A DNA stretch of 64,000 bases from Inquilinus sp052078665 (GTDB lineage Bacteria > Pseudomonadota > Alphaproteobacteria > DSM-16000 > Inquilinaceae). Where the stretch lies: the NCBI RefSeq assembly GCF_052078665.1, contig NZ_JBQJIK010000020.1:36008-100007 (forward strand), read 5' to 3'. Position numbers and translations under genes: made by a program. Numbering within the stretch: position 1 is the stretch's first letter; each line of letters begins with the position of its first letter. Positions 1 through 7,526 of this stretch are shown here, piece after piece. The notes under the pieces were generated by a model. The model saw only the letters and a list, made by a program, of their open reading frames with translations. It did not search any database and was not told the DNA's origin.

Positions 1-277
1 TCGTGTGCGGTCATGTCCGCTCTCCGGCGGCAAGCGGGACGGCCGGTTTTGGGGCACCCCGCAGCCGGCCTGGCCGTCCGAGAAGGGTCGCGTGCGGTCA
101 TGTCCGCTCTCGGGCGTCGACTGCGACGGCCGCTTTGGGGCGGCCTCCAGTCGGCCCAGCCGACCGGGATGGGCGGAAAACGGACCTCTGGTTATTGGCG
201 CGGATCGTGCCCAACCTCGCTTCCGCGCAACGGCAGCTCGCGCCAATCTGAAGACCCTTGGGTGGAGATTTTGCAGC
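1..277. repeat. Gene-free left edge with a direct repeat
   Basis: No convincing gene is seen in these 277 bases. Positions 1-29 and 88-116 are near-identical direct copies (27 of 29 bases by eye), repeating with an 87-base period. Frames open through here continue into the next gene but have no recognisable protein character. This may be decayed mobile-element or duplicated intergenic DNA. Confidence 0.5.
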
Positions 278-808
278 ATGGCGAAGCTCATCTTCGGAAT
301 GAACCAGTCCCTGGACGGCTATGTCGACCACCTGGAAATGCAGACGGGCCCTGCGCTCTTCCATCACTGGATAGAGCATGTGCGCGACCTGGCCGGCAGT
401 GTGTACGGCCGCCGCATGTACGAGATCATGCGCTATTGGGATGAAGACGATCCCGAGTGGGACGCGGAGCGACGCGACTTCGCGGCGGCGTGGCGGCGCC
501 AACCGAAATGGGTCGTGTCGCGCTCGCTGAAGTCGGTCGGCCCCAACGCCACACTCGTCGACGATGACCTCGAGGCGGTGATCCGCGGGCTGAAGGCTCG
601 GCTCGTCGGGGAGATTGCCGTTGCCGGACCGGACCTGGCGCAAAGTCTGACCGACCTTGGTCTCATCGATCAGTATCGGCTCTACCTCCACCCCGTCGTG
701 CTGGGTCGCGGCACGCCGTTCTTCGCCGGCCCGCGGCCGCCGCTCCGCTTCGTGGCCAGCGATCGGGTCGGCGAGGACGTGATCAGGTTGACATACGGTC
801 CCGCTTGA
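278..808 (+). CDS. Dihydrofolate reductase-like (RibD C-terminal domain) protein
   Basis: The 176-residue product has the fold signature of the DHFR/RibD-C reductase family: a start strand followed by 'NQSLDGYVD', a central 'VSRSLKS' segment, a 'IAVAGPDLAQSL' nucleotide-loop segment, and a C-terminal 'LYLHPVVLGRGTPFF' motif. Family members use NAD(P)H and most have no assigned substrate. The frame is open back to position 5, but the ATG at 278 was chosen because family homology begins there. It is a single-gene unit with no obvious partner. Confidence 0.85.
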   Translation: MAKLIFGMNQSLDGYVDHLEMQTGPALFHHWIEHVRDLAGSVYGRRMYEIMRYWDEDDPEWDAERRDFAAAWRRQPKWVVSRSLKSVGPNATLVDDDLEAVIRGLKARLVGEIAVAGPDLAQSLTDLGLIDQYRLYLHPVVLGRGTPFFAGPRPPLRFVASDRVGEDVIRLTYGPA

Positions 809-863
809 TCGGGGCGGAGTTAGTTAACACATTGTGCACTTGTATTAATCTGCGATCACGTTC

Positions 864-1508
864 ATGCTACGTTCTATGGACACCGCGCAGACCGATTCGA
901 TTTCGGAAGCCCCGGCCACTCCCCAGGAGGAGCGGACGGCGCGGCATCTGCGCATGCTCGCCCGGGTGGCGGACGTCCATATGGAGATCATCGAGGCGAC
1001 CCGCACCGAGGCGGTCGAGGCGCCGCAACCCGGCGTCGACTATGGCCAGCGCATCGCCGTGATCGCCAAGTCGCTGCGGCTGACCCTGCTCCTGGAGGAC
1101 AAGTTCGCCCATCATCGCGACGAGCGGCGCAAGGCCGCGGCGAAGCGCGAGGCGGACCAGGAGGACTGGCACGAGCTTCGGGTGAAGCTGGCGATGATGG
1201 CGGCCGCCTATGAGGTGTCCGAGGACGAGGCGGAGGCCGACCGCCGCGCCACCGAGGTGAGCGAGCAGCTGGAGCGGCCGGAGGTGGCGGAGCTGGTGGA
1301 AGCCAGCCGGGCCGAGGTCGCGGTGGCGGCGTTGTGCCGGCGCTGGGGCTATCCGGTGCAGGTGGAGCGCTGGCTGGAGATGGCCGACGAGGCCATGGAG
1401 AAGCTGGGCTTCCTGCCGTCGGAGGACGGCGAGGACGATCCGCCCGCGGATCCGCCCAAGCCTCGCCCGGCCTCCGCCCGCAAGCCCAGGCCGCCCGACA
1501 CCGGGTAA
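864..1508 (+). CDS. Hypothetical charged protein
   Basis: The product is 214 residues and I do not recognise the family. It is strongly charged and probably helical, with many Glu/Arg/Ala heptad-like stretches between residues 20 and 130. A 'RWGYPVQVERWLEMADEAMEKLGFLP' -like segment (about residues 160-186) precedes a disordered Pro-rich tail with the repeat-like 'PPADPPKPRP'. There is no signal peptide or membrane segment. A second ATG at 876 is an alternative start. Codon use matches the neighbours, so it is probably a real gene of the core genome. Confidence 0.65.
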   Translation: MLRSMDTAQTDSISEAPATPQEERTARHLRMLARVADVHMEIIEATRTEAVEAPQPGVDYGQRIAVIAKSLRLTLLLEDKFAHHRDERRKAAAKREADQEDWHELRVKLAMMAAAYEVSEDEAEADRRATEVSEQLERPEVAELVEASRAEVAVAALCRRWGYPVQVERWLEMADEAMEKLGFLPSEDGEDDPPADPPKPRPASARKPRPPDTG

Positions 1509-1513
1509 GGTAG

Positions 1514-1540
1514 GTTGGGTTCGCTTTGGGCGAACCCAAC
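1514..1540. terminator. Stem-loop between convergent genes
   Basis: An 11-bp perfect stem (1514-1524 with 1530-1540) closes a 5-base loop just after the stop at 1508. It sits between convergent genes and probably ends transcription from both sides. It lacks a clear T-run, and it also resembles the palindromic repeats scattered in alphaproteobacterial genomes. Confidence 0.55.
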
Positions 1541-1656
1541 ACCCAGCCGCCATCGCGGCCCCCGATCTACGAAGCCCGGTTGCGCAGCCTTCCACACTCC
1601 CCCTGCGGGCGGGAGTGGGGAGGGGCCTGCGCGCGTCCGCGCGCCTGTGGCCGGCG

Positions 1657-2232
1657 TTACCCGGCCGAAACCGGATCCTCCTCGAACAGGCCGGTCGGCA
1701 GCCCGTCGATGCTGCGGGTGTTCTTCTCCCGGCGATAGGCCTCCAGCCCCTCCTGCGATTCCTTGGCCTCGGCCCAGCGCGCCAGGGTCGGGCGCTCGCC
1801 GGCATAGTCGAACAGTGGCACGCCGAAGCCGCAGGAGGTCTGCACCAGGTCGACGTCCAGCCGCACCATCTGCCGGGCGCCCAGCGGCTCCACGCCGCCA
1901 TATTCCGCCGCCAGCAGCCGGGCATAGTCGGGGCCGCCGCGGCGCAGCACCCGGCCGGCGCCGTACAGCCGCAGGATCATCGGCGCGCCCTCGAAGGCGC
2001 AGACCATCACGGTCAGCCGGCCGGTGGCGCGCAGATGCGCCGCGGTCTCGTTGCCGCTGCCGGTCAGGTCGAGATAGACCACCGCGTTCGGCCCCAGCAC
2101 CCGCAGCATGTCGGTGCCGCGCGGCGAGACATTGACCCGCCCGGTCGCGGCGGCGGAGGCGGTGAAGAACATCCGCTGGCGCAGGATGAACTCCTGCAGC
2201 GCCGGCGAGATCTCCGGGAACTGCTTGGCCAT
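1657..2232 (-). CDS. Pyridoxamine 5'-phosphate oxidase-family FMN-binding protein
   Basis: The 191-residue protein fits the PNPOx-like split-barrel flavin family. It opens with 'EFILRQRMFFTASAA' and contains 'RVNVSPRG' and 'YLDLTGSGNETAAHLRATG', as in the general stress FMN/F420-binding group. The C-terminal extension 'QEGLEAYRREKNTRSIDGLPTGL' is typical of this subfamily. The substrate is unknown; it is not the vitamin B6 PdxH itself. It is a monocistronic gene convergent with the charged hypothetical protein. Confidence 0.85.
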   Translation of the reverse strand: MAKQFPEISPALQEFILRQRMFFTASAAATGRVNVSPRGTDMLRVLGPNAVVYLDLTGSGNETAAHLRATGRLTVMVCAFEGAPMILRLYGAGRVLRRGGPDYARLLAAEYGGVEPLGARQMVRLDVDLVQTSCGFGVPLFDYAGERPTLARWAEAKESQEGLEAYRREKNTRSIDGLPTGLFEEDPVSAG

Positions 2233-2291
2233 GACTCGTCCTCCCGCGGGCGGGAGGGATCGTAGCCGAGGCGAACCCGACTGCGAAAGCG

Positions 2292-2588
2292 TCAGCGTTT
2301 TGGCCGGATCACGCAGGAGATGTTGGCGCCCCGGACATAGGTGTAGGTGCGGTCGGACAGCCAGCCGGTGCGGTAGGTGTAGATCGTCCCGCTCGGATCG
2401 ACCGAGACGCCGTAGACGTCGGAGGTGGCGAACACGATCACGCCGCGCGCGCTGAAGCAGGTGATGGAGTACGATTCCATCTCGTCGACCGGGGTCGGCC
2501 GCTCGGCCGCCCAGGACGGAATGCCCGGGACCAGGCAGGCCGCGATCGCGATCCCGCCGATGATCCGCAAAACGGTCGCATACGTCAT
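2292..2588 (-). CDS. Small exported hypothetical protein
   Basis: The 98-residue product has a hydrophobic N-terminal segment (residues about 4-22, ending 'SWAAE'), which looks like a Sec signal with cleavage after Ala-Ala. The mature part is about 75 residues with two Cys that could pair in the periplasm. The frame opens 11 codons earlier, but the ATG at 2588 puts the signal peptide at the terminus. I do not recognise the family. Confidence 0.6.
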   Translation of the reverse strand: MTYATVLRIIGGIAIAACLVPGIPSWAAERPTPVDEMESYSITCFSARGVIVFATSDVYGVSVDPSGTIYTYRTGWLSDRTYTYVRGANISCVIRPKR

Positions 2589-2646
2589 GGCCGATCCCGT
2601 GACCTGCAGGACGGGCATCATATCAGCGGCGCCGATTCGTCATCCA

Positions 2647-2676
2647 CCGTCATCCCCGCAGAAGCGGAGATGACGG
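2647..2676. terminator. Stem-loop after fabI
   Basis: A 13-bp stem with one mismatch (2647-2659 with 2664-2676) and an AGAA loop lies directly downstream of the fabI stop. It is the likely end of the fabA-fabB-fabI transcript. It also has the look of a dispersed REP-type palindrome. Confidence 0.5.
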
Positions 2677-2683
2677 CGAGGGA

Positions 2684-3517
2684 TCAGACCTCCGCGGCCT
2701 CGCTGTTGCGCGGCGCGGCCGGCATGCCGATGGCGTGGTAGCCGGCGTCGACATGGTGCACCTCGCCGGTGACGCCGGTCGACAGCGGCCCCAGCAGGTA
2801 CAGCGCGGCGCCGCCGACCTCGTCCAGGGTGACGTTCTTGCGCAGCGGGCTGTTCTGCTGGTTGAAGCGGAACACGTAGCGGGCGTCGCCGATGGCGCTG
2901 CCGGCCAGGGTGCGCATCGGCCCGGCCGAGATCGCGTTGACCCGGATCGCCTGCGGGCCCAGATCGGCCGCCAGGTAGCGCACGCTGGCCTCCAGCGCCG
3001 CCTTGGCCACGCCCATGACGTTGTAGTTCGGCATCACCCGCTCGGCGCCGAGATAGGTCAGCGTCAGCAGGCTGCCGCCATCCGGCATGATCGCCGCCGC
3101 CCGCTTCGCCAGCGCGGTGAAGCTGTAGCAGCTGATCCGCATGGTGCGGCTGAAGTTCTCGGCCGTGGTGTCGAGGTAGCGGCCCTTCAGCTCCTCCTTG
3201 TCGGAATAGGCGATGGCGTGGACCAGGAAGTCGATCGTCCCCCATTCCTTGCCCAGCCGGTCGAACAGGGCGGCGATCGAGTCCTCGTCCTCGACGTCGC
3301 AGGGCGCCAGGAAGCTGGCGCCGATCGACTGGATCAGCGGCTCGACCCGCTTGCGGAAGGCGTCGCCCTGATAGGTGAAGGCCAGCTCGGCGCCCTCGCG
3401 CGCCAGCGTCGAGGCGATGCCCCAGGCGATCGAATGGTTGTTGGCGACGCCCATGATCAGGCCGCGCTTGCCGGCCATCAGGCCGGTGCCACGGCGTTCG
3501 GTCGAAGTGGTGGTCAT
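2684..3517 (-). CDS. fabI: Enoyl-[acyl-carrier-protein] reductase (NADH)
   Basis: FabI reduces trans-2-enoyl-ACP in the last step of each round of type II fatty-acid elongation and is the triclosan target in many bacteria. The 277-residue protein shows the N-terminal 'GVANNHSIAWGIA' nucleotide-binding loop, 'LGAERVMPNYNVMG' and the Tyr165-x6-Lys172 catalytic pair, followed by 'SAGPMRTLA'. Its ATG overlaps the fabB stop by 4 bases (ATGA), so it is translationally coupled as the third gene of fabA-fabB-fabI. Confidence 0.97.
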   Translation of the reverse strand: MTTTSTERRGTGLMAGKRGLIMGVANNHSIAWGIASTLAREGAELAFTYQGDAFRKRVEPLIQSIGASFLAPCDVEDEDSIAALFDRLGKEWGTIDFLVHAIAYSDKEELKGRYLDTTAENFSRTMRISCYSFTALAKRAAAIMPDGGSLLTLTYLGAERVMPNYNVMGVAKAALEASVRYLAADLGPQAIRVNAISAGPMRTLAGSAIGDARYVFRFNQQNSPLRKNVTLDEVGGAALYLLGPLSTGVTGEVHHVDAGYHAIGMPAAPRNSEAAEV

Positions 3518-4731
3518 GCAGCGTACCGCTTGAAGGCGAGCGTCGCGTTGGTCCCGCCGAAGCCGAAGCTGTTGGAGAGGACTGTGGCCAGCCCGGCATT
3601 GTCGATCCGTTGCCGCACGATCGGGAAACCCTCCGCGGCCGGATCGAGATTTTCGATGTTGGCGCTGGCGGTGATGAAGTCGTGCTTCATCATCAGCAGG
3701 CTGTAGATCGCCTCATGCACCCCGGCGGCGCCGAGCGAATGGCCCGACAGCGACTTGGTCGAGCTGATCTTCGGGGCCTTGTCGCCGAACACCTCGCGGA
3801 TCGCGCCCAGCTCGGTGACGTCGCCGACCGGGGTCGAGGTGCCGTGGGTGTTGATGTAGTCGACCGGCGTGTCCACCGTCGCCAGGGCCTGGCGCATGCA
3901 GCGCACCGCGCCTTCGCCCGATGGCGCGACCATGTCGTAGCCGTCCGAGGTGGCGCCGTAGCCGACCAGCTCGCCATAGATCTTGGCGCCGCGCGCCTTG
4001 GCGTGCTCCAGCTCCTCCAGCACCACGGTGCCGCCGCCGCCGGCGATGACGAAGCCGTCGCGGTCGCGGTCATAGGCGCGGCTGGCGCGCTGCGGCGTGT
4101 CGTTGAAGCGCGACGAGAAGGCGCCCATCGAATCGAACAGCACCGACAGGGTCCAGTGCAACTCCTCGCCGCCGCCGGCGAAGACGATGTCCTGCTTGCC
4201 CCACTGGATCAGCTCGGCGCCGTTGCCGATGCAATGCGCCGAGGTCGAGCAGGCGGAGGAGATCGAGTAGTTGACGCCCTTGATCTTGAACGGCGTCGCC
4301 AGCGTCGCCGAGTTGGTCGACGACATGCAGCGCGGCACCATATAGGGGCCGATCCGCTTCGGCCCCTTCTCGCGGGTGATGTCGGCGGCGTCGACCTGGT
4401 TCGAGGTCGACGGCCCGCCGGAGCCCATGATCAGCCCGGAGCGCTCGTTCGAGACGTCGCTCTCCTCCAGGCCGGCATCGGCGATGGCCTGGGCCATGGC
4501 GATGTAGTTGTAGGCCGCGCCCGGCCCCATGAAGCGCAGGATGCGCCGGTCGACATGGTCGGCCGGGTCCAGCTTGACCGTGCCGTGGACATGGCAGCGG
4601 AAGCCCAGCTCCTTGTACTCCGGCGCCGCGACGATGCCGGAACGGCCCTCGCGCAGGCTGGCGGTGACCTCGTCCTGGTTGTTGCCGAGGCTCGAGACGA
4701 TGCCGAGCCCGGTGACGACGACGCGACGCAT
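3514..4731 (-). CDS. fabB: Beta-ketoacyl-ACP synthase I
   Basis: FabB elongates unsaturated acyl-ACP by decarboxylative condensation with malonyl-ACP. The 405 residues carry the Cys-His-His triad: Cys161 in 'SISSACSTSAH', His296 in 'NTHGTSTPVGD' and His331 in 'SLSGHSLGAAG'. The length matches FabB. It follows fabA with a 19-base gap and overlaps fabI by 4 bases. Pairing with fabA rather than acpP distinguishes it from FabF. Confidence 0.97.
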   Translation of the reverse strand: MRRVVVTGLGIVSSLGNNQDEVTASLREGRSGIVAAPEYKELGFRCHVHGTVKLDPADHVDRRILRFMGPGAAYNYIAMAQAIADAGLEESDVSNERSGLIMGSGGPSTSNQVDAADITREKGPKRIGPYMVPRCMSSTNSATLATPFKIKGVNYSISSACSTSAHCIGNGAELIQWGKQDIVFAGGGEELHWTLSVLFDSMGAFSSRFNDTPQRASRAYDRDRDGFVIAGGGGTVVLEELEHAKARGAKIYGELVGYGATSDGYDMVAPSGEGAVRCMRQALATVDTPVDYINTHGTSTPVGDVTELGAIREVFGDKAPKISSTKSLSGHSLGAAGVHEAIYSLLMMKHDFITASANIENLDPAAEGFPIVRQRIDNAGLATVLSNSFGFGGTNATLAFKRYAA

Positions 4732-4750
4732 GGTGGTTCTCCGCGGTTCG

Positions 4751-5287
4751 TCAGAACGCTTCGGTCGACGTGAACAGGCCGACCCTCAGATCCTTGGCCT
4801 CGAAGATGATCTTGCCGTCGCAGGCCACGCTGCCGTCGGCGATGCCCAGCACCAGCTTGCGGTTGATCACCCGCTTCAGGTCCAGGCGGTAGGTCACCAG
4901 CTTGGCGTCGGGCAGCACCTGGCCGGTGAACTTGACCTCGCCGGTCGACAGCGCCCGGCCCTTGCCCGGCGCCCCGGTCCAGCCCAGGTAGAAGCCCAGC
5001 AGCTGCCACAGCGCGTCGAGGCCCAGGCAGCCCGGCATCACCGGGTCGGATTCGAAATGGCAGGCGAAGAACCACAGGTCCGGGCGGATATCGAACTCGG
5101 CCACGGCCTCGCCCTTGCCATGGGCGCCGCCGTCGTCGTTGATGGTGGCGATCCGGTCCATCATCAGCATGGGCGGCAGCGGCAGCCGGGCATTGCCGGG
5201 CCCGAACAGCTCGCCATGCGCGCAGGACAGCAGGTCTTCGTAGGTGTAGCTCGATTTACCGGTCACGGCCGCGTTGGTGCCTTCCAT
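4751..5287 (-). CDS. fabA: 3-hydroxydecanoyl-ACP dehydratase/isomerase
   Basis: FabA dehydrates 3-hydroxydecanoyl-ACP and isomerises the product to cis-3-decenoyl-ACP, the entry to unsaturated fatty acids. The 178-residue protein has catalytic His77 in 'FFACHFESDPVMPGC' and Asp91 in 'LGLDALWQ', as in the E. coli enzyme. The frame extends further upstream to 5566, but the ATG at 5287 gives the normal length. It is the first gene of the fabA-fabB-fabI operon and is divergent from the TPR gene. Confidence 0.97.
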   Translation of the reverse strand: MEGTNAAVTGKSSYTYEDLLSCAHGELFGPGNARLPLPPMLMMDRIATINDDGGAHGKGEAVAEFDIRPDLWFFACHFESDPVMPGCLGLDALWQLLGFYLGWTGAPGKGRALSTGEVKFTGQVLPDAKLVTYRLDLKRVINRKLVLGIADGSVACDGKIIFEAKDLRVGLFTSTEAF

Positions 5288-5471
5288 GGTCTCACCGACG
5301 CGCGCGAATGTAGCGTTTTTTCGGATCGGCACAAGCCGCGAGTCGGGCCGGCGGCGACGGGTCTTCGGCACGGATGGGCCCAATGGTCGCGGCGAACAGG
5401 CATTGCCTGAGGCCGCCCGGCACCCTAGCTTCGGGGGATCACGGCACCTTTCGGCGGAATTGGACGCGCGC

Positions 5472-7178
5472 ATGACCGTCTGGCGGACGACCCTTCTGGC
5501 CTCCTGTGTCGCGGCGACGGCGGTGCTGCGGCCGCCGGCCGCCGAGGCCGCCACCGATCCGCGCACCGTCTCGGGCGCCTATCTCGCCGGCGCCCATGCG
5601 CTGGCCGCCCGCGACCTCTCCGCCGCCGGCCGGTTCTTCAGCCAGGTGCTGGCGACCGATCCGGACAATCTGGCGCTGCTGCGGCGCAGCTTCACCCTGA
5701 CCCTGGCCGGCGGCGACGTCGAGGGCGCCGCCAAGCTGGCCCAGCGGCTGGACACGGCGGACACCGCCGACCAGCTGGTCCGCATCACCCTGATCCTGCA
5801 CGACGCCAAGGCCGGCAAGTGGCGCGACGCCCTGGCCCGGCTGAAGACCATGGAGACGGCGGGCACCGCCAAATCGATCACGCCGATCATCGCCGCCTGG
5901 CTCCGGGTCGGCGCCGGCGACGGCAAGGCGGCGCTGTCCAGCCTGGACCCGATGCTGCAGCCGCCGCGGCCGGACGCGCTGTCGTCGATCCAGAAGGCGC
6001 TACTGCTCGACTATCTCGGCGATCTCGACGGCGCCCGGACGGCCTATGAGGCGCTCGGCGACATGGGCGGCACGGTGCGGCTGGTCGAAGGGCTGGCCAG
6101 TGTCTATCAGCGCCAGGGCCAGCGCGACAAGGCGCGCCAGGCCTATCGCGCCTTCGCCGACCGCAACGGCGACAACCTGCTGCTGGAGCCGGCGATCCAG
6201 CGCCTGGACAAGGGCGAGCGGGCGCAGCCGATCATCGGCAGCCCGGCCGACGGGCTGGCCGAGGCCCTGTTCTACATCGCCAGCGCCGTCAGCCAGGACC
6301 GCGACGCCGAGGGCGGCGACACCGCCCTGATCTACACCCGCCTGGCGCTCTATCTGCGGCCCGACTTCCCGGTGACGCAGATCCTGCTGGGCGACGTGCT
6401 GTCCGGGCAGGACCAGTACCAGAACGCGATCGCCGCCTATGAAGCGCTGCCCGACGGCACCCCGGCCGGCTGGATGGCGCGGCTGCGCGAGACCCTGGCC
6501 TATGAAAGCCTGGAGCAGTTCGACAAGGGCATCGCGCTGGCCTCCGACCTGGTGTCGGAACGGCCGGACAGCCCGGCCGGCTATCTCCGCCTCGCCGACC
6601 TGTACCGCGCGAAGCAGGATTTCGCCTCCGCCGTCGTCGCCTATGACGACGCGGCGCGCCGGCAGAAGCGGCTGGAGGAGGTCGACTGGACCTTCCTCTA
6701 CCGCCGCGGCATCGCGCTCGAGCGCAGCGGCCGCTTCGACCGGGCGGAACAGGATCTGCGCCGCGCCATCGGGCTGAACCCGGACCACGCCAACCTGCTG
6801 AACTATCTCGGCTACTCGCTGCTCGACCGCGGCAAGGCCCTGCAGGAGGCGGAGGACCTGATCCGCAAGGCGGTCGACCTGTCGCCGAATGACGGCTACA
6901 TCATCGACAGCCTGGGCTGGGTCTATTACCGCACCAACCAGATGGACAAGGCGGTGGAGACGCTGGAGAAGGCGATCTCGCTGAAGCCCGAGGACCCGAC
7001 CATCAACGACCATCTCGGCGACGCCTATTGGCGGGTCGGGCGCAAGATCGAGGCCCGCTACCAGTGGGAGGCGGCGCTGCGCACCACCGAGGGCGACCCG
7101 CCGAAGGACAAGATCGAGGCCAAGCTGGCCAACGGCCTGCCGGCCCAGGAAGCCTCGGCCCCGGTCAAATCGAACTGA
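5472..7178 (+). CDS. Exported tetratricopeptide-repeat protein
   Basis: The 568-residue product begins with a probable signal peptide (residues 1-25, 'LLASCVAATAV...AAEA'). Multiple TPR motifs follow. The clearest are in the C-terminal half, for example 'LNYLGYSLLDRGKALQEAEDLIRKAVDLSPN' -type helix pairs with 'SLGWVYYRTNQMDKAVETLEKAI'. TPR proteins of this type act as periplasmic or membrane scaffolds. It lies immediately upstream of ispE (2 bases between stop and GTG), an arrangement seen in many alphaproteobacteria. The ATG at 5472 was chosen because it places the signal at the terminus. Confidence 0.85.
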   Translation: MTVWRTTLLASCVAATAVLRPPAAEAATDPRTVSGAYLAGAHALAARDLSAAGRFFSQVLATDPDNLALLRRSFTLTLAGGDVEGAAKLAQRLDTADTADQLVRITLILHDAKAGKWRDALARLKTMETAGTAKSITPIIAAWLRVGAGDGKAALSSLDPMLQPPRPDALSSIQKALLLDYLGDLDGARTAYEALGDMGGTVRLVEGLASVYQRQGQRDKARQAYRAFADRNGDNLLLEPAIQRLDKGERAQPIIGSPADGLAEALFYIASAVSQDRDAEGGDTALIYTRLALYLRPDFPVTQILLGDVLSGQDQYQNAIAAYEALPDGTPAGWMARLRETLAYESLEQFDKGIALASDLVSERPDSPAGYLRLADLYRAKQDFASAVVAYDDAARRQKRLEEVDWTFLYRRGIALERSGRFDRAEQDLRRAIGLNPDHANLLNYLGYSLLDRGKALQEAEDLIRKAVDLSPNDGYIIDSLGWVYYRTNQMDKAVETLEKAISLKPEDPTINDHLGDAYWRVGRKIEARYQWEAALRTTEGDPPKDKIEAKLANGLPAQEASAPVKSN

Positions 7179-7180
7179 TC

Positions 7181-7500
7181 GTGGACGGCAAGGTCTGGTC
7201 CGGCACCGCGCCGGCCAAGGTCAATCTCTATCTCCATGTCGTCGGCAAGCGCGCGGATGGCTACCACCTGCTCGACAGCTTGGTGGTGTTCGCCGATGTC
7301 GGCGACCAACTGACCTTGCAGACGGCCGAGGCGCCGCGCCTGACCGTCACCGGCCGCTTCGCCGGTGCCATCCCGCCGGGCGACGACAACCTGGCGCTGC
7401 GCGCGGTGCGGCGGCTGGCGGCCGCGGCCGGGCGGCCGGACGGCATCGCCGTCACCCTCGACAAGCGGCTGCCGGTGGCGGCCGGGATCGGCCGGCTGGC
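7181..7500 (+). pseudogene. ispE: Truncated ispE (4-diphosphocytidyl-2-C-methyl-D-erythritol kinase), N-terminal part only
   Basis: From the GTG at 7181 the frame reads a clear IspE N-terminus: 'APAKVNLYLHVVGKRADGYHLLDSL' -type start, 'PPGDDNLALRAVRRLAAAAG' and 'LDKRLPVAAGIG'. In a normal IspE the last motif continues into the Gly-Gly-Ser-Ala-Asp ATP loop. Here it breaks off at about residue 107 and the next bases belong to a glycosyltransferase. Roughly two thirds of the kinase, including the ATP-binding loop, is missing, so the product cannot be active. The frame stays open to 8845 only as a shadow. IspE is normally essential in the MEP pathway, so an intact copy elsewhere or an assembly error is expected. 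Confidence 0.85.
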
Positions 7501-7526
7501 TGCGGCTCGACACCCCCCAGGGGGCG

